This document shows positions 59,399-64,000 of a DNA stretch of 64,000 nucleotides, piece after piece. The position numbers and the translations under genes were made by a program. Under the pieces are notes generated by a model. It did no database searches, was not told where the DNA came from, and was given only the letters and a program-made list of their open reading frames with translations. Every line of letters begins with the position of its first letter. Position 1 is the first letter of the stretch. Source of the stretch: Azadirachta indica (Eukaryota > Streptophyta > Magnoliopsida > Sapindales > Meliaceae); the NCBI GenBank assembly GCA_022749755.1, contig CM040442.1, forward strand, positions 5,740,457-5,804,456, in the 5' to 3' direction.

Positions 59399-60818
59399 AT
59401 TTATTTTGCAAGACAACTTTATATTTATAGGTATAAGCCCTGTTGCCATACACCATTTAACTTTTGAAAACAGCATTTCCTTATTTTTTATTGGTACTCG
59501 AACACCAATACTCAGACCACATGAACTATGATGTTAGTTCAATTAAATATAAATATATTAACAAATCAAAAGGGAGTATTTTTTTTTTTTTTCTCTAAAT
59601 TTAGGATTACCTAGCACATTCTAAAACTTAAAGGAAATCTAATCTTTTTCTAATAAGTCAACTATAAATATAAATAAGGCATGTCATATGCCTCACTTTC
59701 GAGAAAAAAACTTATATAAACTTGGCAATTAAATATTCAATTTTATGCAATTTCGGCAACTTTAATAATAGAGATTAAATAATTTTATAATTTTAAAAGA
59801 AAACAATTTGCCAATTTCCAAGTAAGATGGCACATCACTAGTCTAAAAAAAAAATCAAATAATTTTGTGGGTGATGATATTCCCACCTTATCCATTTTGT
59901 GTCATTGCATCATTTATTAACACACGTTGTTATTATCTTAATTGTTTTTAAAATTAACCTCTTATAATATAAAGTAACAACCTGATCGTAAATTACAATT
60001 CAGAATATTTTCCTTTTTTTTTTCCTTGTATTTATTCAAATCATAACTTCTATGTTAAAGAATTCAATTTTTTTCTTGTAATTATCTCAATGATTCTAGA
60101 ATTATTAATTATTTACTTACTTATAAAACTCTTTTGTATTAATTTATTACCGTAATTATCAGCCTTATTAATTGCTGCAGTGCAAGATTAACAATTTGTG
60201 TTACGTATGGGTTTATTAGTCAAATACGATAAATACCCCCTTCGTTTTTAGTTCAATACACGACATTTTCTCATCTGTTCATCGTTTTTTTTTCCGTGTT
60301 CTCTCTTTTCTCTTTGCGTGAAATATCAGTCACATCGCTTGTAATATTATTTGATTATATATTGAGCCATTAGTTCATAACAACTTTCCTGCATCGATCA
60401 CGATTTCAAATCAACCATGACTACATATTAATGTGCGTTCACACAATGAAATGGGATAATAGAACAAATTTCAAAGGCCAAAGATCATACATATAACTTA
60501 TGTCTAATTCTCGAGTCCCCACACAGTTGTGGTAATTACAAGAATATCCTATATATATATATATATATATATATATGCAGGATATTTGTTTTGCAAGACG
60601 TCATTCAAATTCACTGTCATTAACAATTGCCTCGCAACTTCTTGGAAAAGAATGTTATATATAAAACGAGAACAATTATTTAATCAAAAAAACCAGAATT
60701 AATATACCCTAATTAGTAGAACTTTAGAACTTAAAAAACTTTATACTTCGGAAATATGCTTAGATACATTTAAGATACCATGGAGCAAATAAATGACATA
60801 CATACTTGCATACATACA

Positions 60819-60852
<34 letters not shown>

Positions 60853-61460
60853 CATATATATATATCAGGAGAAAAAAAATGCTTGTTCAAGTGCAATAAT
60901 ATATGCAGACGAAAGCAAGAAGACCCACTAGGATATTCATTCAAAAGTATCAAAATCTCTTATATATTAAGGACTATATTACTTAGCATTGATTAACATT
61001 TTTACTCATAAGTTTTTTTTAAAATTTTGCTCCATACTAACCAGAATCCTAGCATTGAATACCACAAGTGAATAGGTGAAGAGACTGTTATTATCAATTT
61101 ATTAAAACTAGTAAATTATGCAAATTAGCCTAGCTATTAGTAAAATGTAAAATGTGAAAATTAATTAGTAAATTGTGTGTCAGACTTGTTCTTATAGTGC
61201 GGTTTCATTAGAAAATTAGGCAATGGCAATTCATTGATTTGAATAAAATAATATAAGCTAGGAGTCAACATTATTCAACAGTTAACACCGTGACTTTTCG
61301 GACTTAATTGGTCCCTTAAAGATGCATTTTCAAGAAGCTTCCTTGTTTGAAAATTTAAGTCGTGTTACGATTCGACCAATTTCAAAAGCAAAAGGATTAA
61401 TAATGTGTGATTCTTGAGTCTTGAGTCCTGAGTGCGTGCCCACCTTTACGAAAAAGATAA
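59399..61460. other. Intergenic, no gene seen (unit 2)
   Basis: Duplicate of 37814-39877, with an (AT)n tract near 60549-60576 and (CATA)n at 60809-60848. Confidence 0.5.
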
Positions 61461-63400
61461 GATTCATAAGACAAAGAATTGTTCCACAAGTTGACTTTCA
61501 GTTGACTCTCTCGTTACACTAAGTTGTATTATTAATTAGCTTAGAACTTTTTGATACTATGCATGATTAATGGAAAATCATATACACCACAACTAGAATT
61601 AATTAATTAATTACCTTCTAAAACTCTTTTATATTACCTGCTGTTATTACAATAATTATCAGCCTATCGCTGGAATGCAGTGCAAAGTTAAGAAACGAAA
61701 AATTAATAATAAACGTGTGAAATTTAATTATATATGTATGCCTTTGAGACTTGCAATAATATTCATGGTTTTGCATTTATCAAGTAATTAATATAAGGAA
61801 TGGGAAACTGAAAAATATATTAAAATTCAAAAATATTACTTTCATGCATCGATCACGATTTCACATCAAACATGACTTAGTATTAATGTGCATTTACACA
61901 AACATAATGGGGTGGAAAGAACAATTTCAAAGGCGAAAGGATCATATGTATCACTTGTGTCTCGATCGAGTCCCCATACGCTTGTAGTAGTAATTAAAGG
62001 AATATCCTTTATGGATATGCTGGATATTTATTTTGCAAGACAACATTCGACTTCACTATCATTAACAATTGCCTCGCAACTTCTTGGAAAGAAAAATATA
62101 ACACAGACAAAATGAAAGCTATGGACATCTGCAGAGAAGTTCGTGTATATGTATATATATATATATATAGAGTAACTATCTTTTTGATTTAGAAGTTAGG
62201 AAAGGAGATTGCAATTCATTGCTTGACTAAAATGATACACACACACACAGATATTATAGCTACGAGTCCACATTCAACAATCAGCAGCGTGACTTTCGTG
62301 CTTAATAATTAATGCAGGATGCAATTTCGCATCAATTTTCAAAAGCAAAAGGATTAATAAGTTGTATTACAAGCTGACTTTCAGTTGACTATCATTACAA
62401 TAAGATATAAGTTGTATTATTAGTTTAGATCTTTTTGATATTATAGTTAATGGACAATACAATATATACCACAACTAGAACTAATTAATTTTTTACCTTC
62501 TAAAACTATTTTATATTAACTATTATTATTATTACAGTAATTATCAGCTTACTGCTGGAAATGCAGTGCAAAGTGAAGAAATGAAAAATACAAATGTGAA
62601 ATTTAACTTTATACATTACCAAAATTTGTGTTATGTATACGTTTATCAATCAAATATGATAACTTAATTTATGTGATTAGATGGGTGAGAATGTTGTATA
62701 TTATGTATTAATTTTTTGTATATTAAATTATTTGGGCACATTTATGAAACGAGTAGCCCCAAATTTTCTAGAAAATTTAAAATGAATTTTATCTAACTTT
62801 TTAAAATCAAATAAAAACTTATTTTTATGGCTAAAAATTCTACCAAAATTTTGACAGAATCTTACTTGTTTGTAAAACATTTCGAGCCTACAATTTTGAA
62901 AACCAACTTTTCTATAACCCCACGACCTTAATCACGGCAAACTTTAACTACTTTACATTCACTTTTATACATCACCTAATACTTCACCTTGTAGGGTTTA
63001 ATTTCCTTTCCCATCATAATAAACTCAACACGCCAATTTAACTTGGTGCAAAATTAATGAAGAAAGACAATAATTTATCTACTCGAGGACTTAAGCAAAA
63101 TTTTCATGGAACACACTAAATAAAAATAAATAAATTTCATCACCATTGAGTGTTATGATCTTTAACTATGATCGTCATTAAATTGACTCGTTCTGCAATC
63201 TCTGAACTGCATTTAGAAAGAAAGCTGAATTCAAATAAAAGAGGGAAAGGATCAATATTTAAGGTAAAAAAAAGTATAAAAAGGGAGATAGATTTTCCAC
63301 ACACACAAAAATACATGTTGTGTCTGAAGGACGAATTTTTGTGTATCAACACATAATATTAATAAAAAAATCTTGACTAAAATGTATTAATAAAATAAAA
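61461..63400. repeat. Long intergenic repeat, copy C
   Basis: Third copy of the repeat. 61461-62580 is almost identical to copy B. From 62600 on it differs from B at about ten positions where B agrees with A. At 63165-63215 it lacks the 1.2 kb found in A and B (about 20020-21255): CAATCTCTGAACTGC passes directly to AGAAAGAAAGCTGAATTC. Homology ends at about 63400, and no NLR follows within the window. Confidence 0.78.
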
Positions 63401-64000
63401 AATAAAAAAAAAAAAAATATTTTATTACATATAATAAAAACTTTTAAAAGATAAATAAGTAATGAGTAGAGAGAGCAAAGAAATAATTAAAGATAAATTT
63501 CTATTTTTTTTTTAGAGATAATTAATTAGAATAAATATTATAAATGAAATATTTTAACATTTTAAAATTGAGAATATATATATATATAAAAACAAAAGAT
63601 TTTTAAAGTAAAATTAGAAAAAATGACTTTTTTTTTTAATTTTACATTAACTTTACAAATTCTGTCCAGCAATTGTTTTTGGATAAAGTTTAGAGGAATT
63701 TAAACGAACGTGCTTTCTCAAATTTCTTTTATTTTTTCATTTTTAAACACTCAAAATCCTATCTAAATATATATATATATATATATATGAATTACCTAAT
63801 ATTTAGTAAAGTCTTGTCTTAATGATTAAAAATTATATGATGCTAAAATAATCACTGCATATGCACAAAACGTTTCTGATTTTTTGTAATATTTCACTAA
63901 ACTAATATTTAAGGGCAATAAACCATGTCATACTTAGAAAGCTCACACGTGCAGAGTAGAAGAGTCTAAACATATATTATCTCATTGTACTCGAAGAGCT
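63401..64000. other. AT-rich sequence, no gene seen
   Basis: A-runs near 63400-63418 and an (AT)n tract at 63767-63788. Nothing coding is recognised up to the window end. Confidence 0.5.

Larger units (their letters stand above)
41397..62980. repeat. 21.6 kb tandem duplication, unit 2
   Basis: Second copy of the block, in the same orientation and directly adjoining unit 1. Both large CNL genes are frameshifted in this unit by 1- or 2-bp indels and open in unit 1. It could be a true recent tandem duplication or the second haplotype placed in tandem by the assembler. Confidence 0.88.

Overview
The window is plant nuclear DNA, very probably from a dicot and perhaps a woody one. Intergenic DNA is strongly AT-rich and full of microsatellites, MITE-like foldback elements and LINE remnants, and the genes are large intronless NLRs. 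A Citrus-like (Sapindales) origin is plausible, but this is an impression only; the sequence read alone cannot prove it.

Layout. Positions 1-775 hold the last exons (+ strand) of an alpha/beta-hydrolase gene that marks the left edge of the locus. Everything that follows is a cluster of minus-strand CC-NBS-LRR (CNL) resistance genes of the RPS5-like type, with an MGNVC N-terminus, GGFCS motif, P-loop, kinase-2, GLPL, MHD and C-terminal LRRs. From left to right: a small LRR remnant (about 1425-1620); a full-length but broken copy (2419-5094); a 6.6 kb AT-rich spacer carrying a Mutator-type MITE with a 9-bp target duplication (5741-6344) and a 1.5 kb palindrome (8395-9936); a 5'-truncated copy (11713-13375) fused to the 3' flank of an intact gene (13676-16354, 892 aa); then a 21.6 kb block present twice in tandem.

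Each block contains one NLR pseudogene (21576-23058 / 43189-44671), a 5'-truncated LINE with an 18-bp target-site duplication, a full-length CNL (26914-29595 / 48526-51206), a LINE reverse-transcriptase scrap, a second full-length CNL (33425-36076 / 55015-57667) and two foldback elements. Both CNLs are open in block 1 and frameshifted in block 2. Diagnostic bases in a repeat that occurs three times (A from 18271, B from 39878, C from 61461) place the block junction in a 20-bp window at 41397-41416: B is C-like to the left and A-like to the right. That is the signature of unequal crossing-over, although two haplotypes joined end to end by the assembler would look similar.

How the genes work together. 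CNLs of this type are intracellular immune receptors, and the shared MGNVC start suggests membrane anchoring by acylation. All copies point the same way and share 5' leader and 3' flank modules, so the cluster appears to have grown and decayed by repeated unequal exchange. Three copies are open (13676-16354, 26914-29595, 33425-36076); the rest are broken or fragments. I found no tRNA, rRNA, CRISPR or prokaryote-type system. The most notable result is the readable recombination history.
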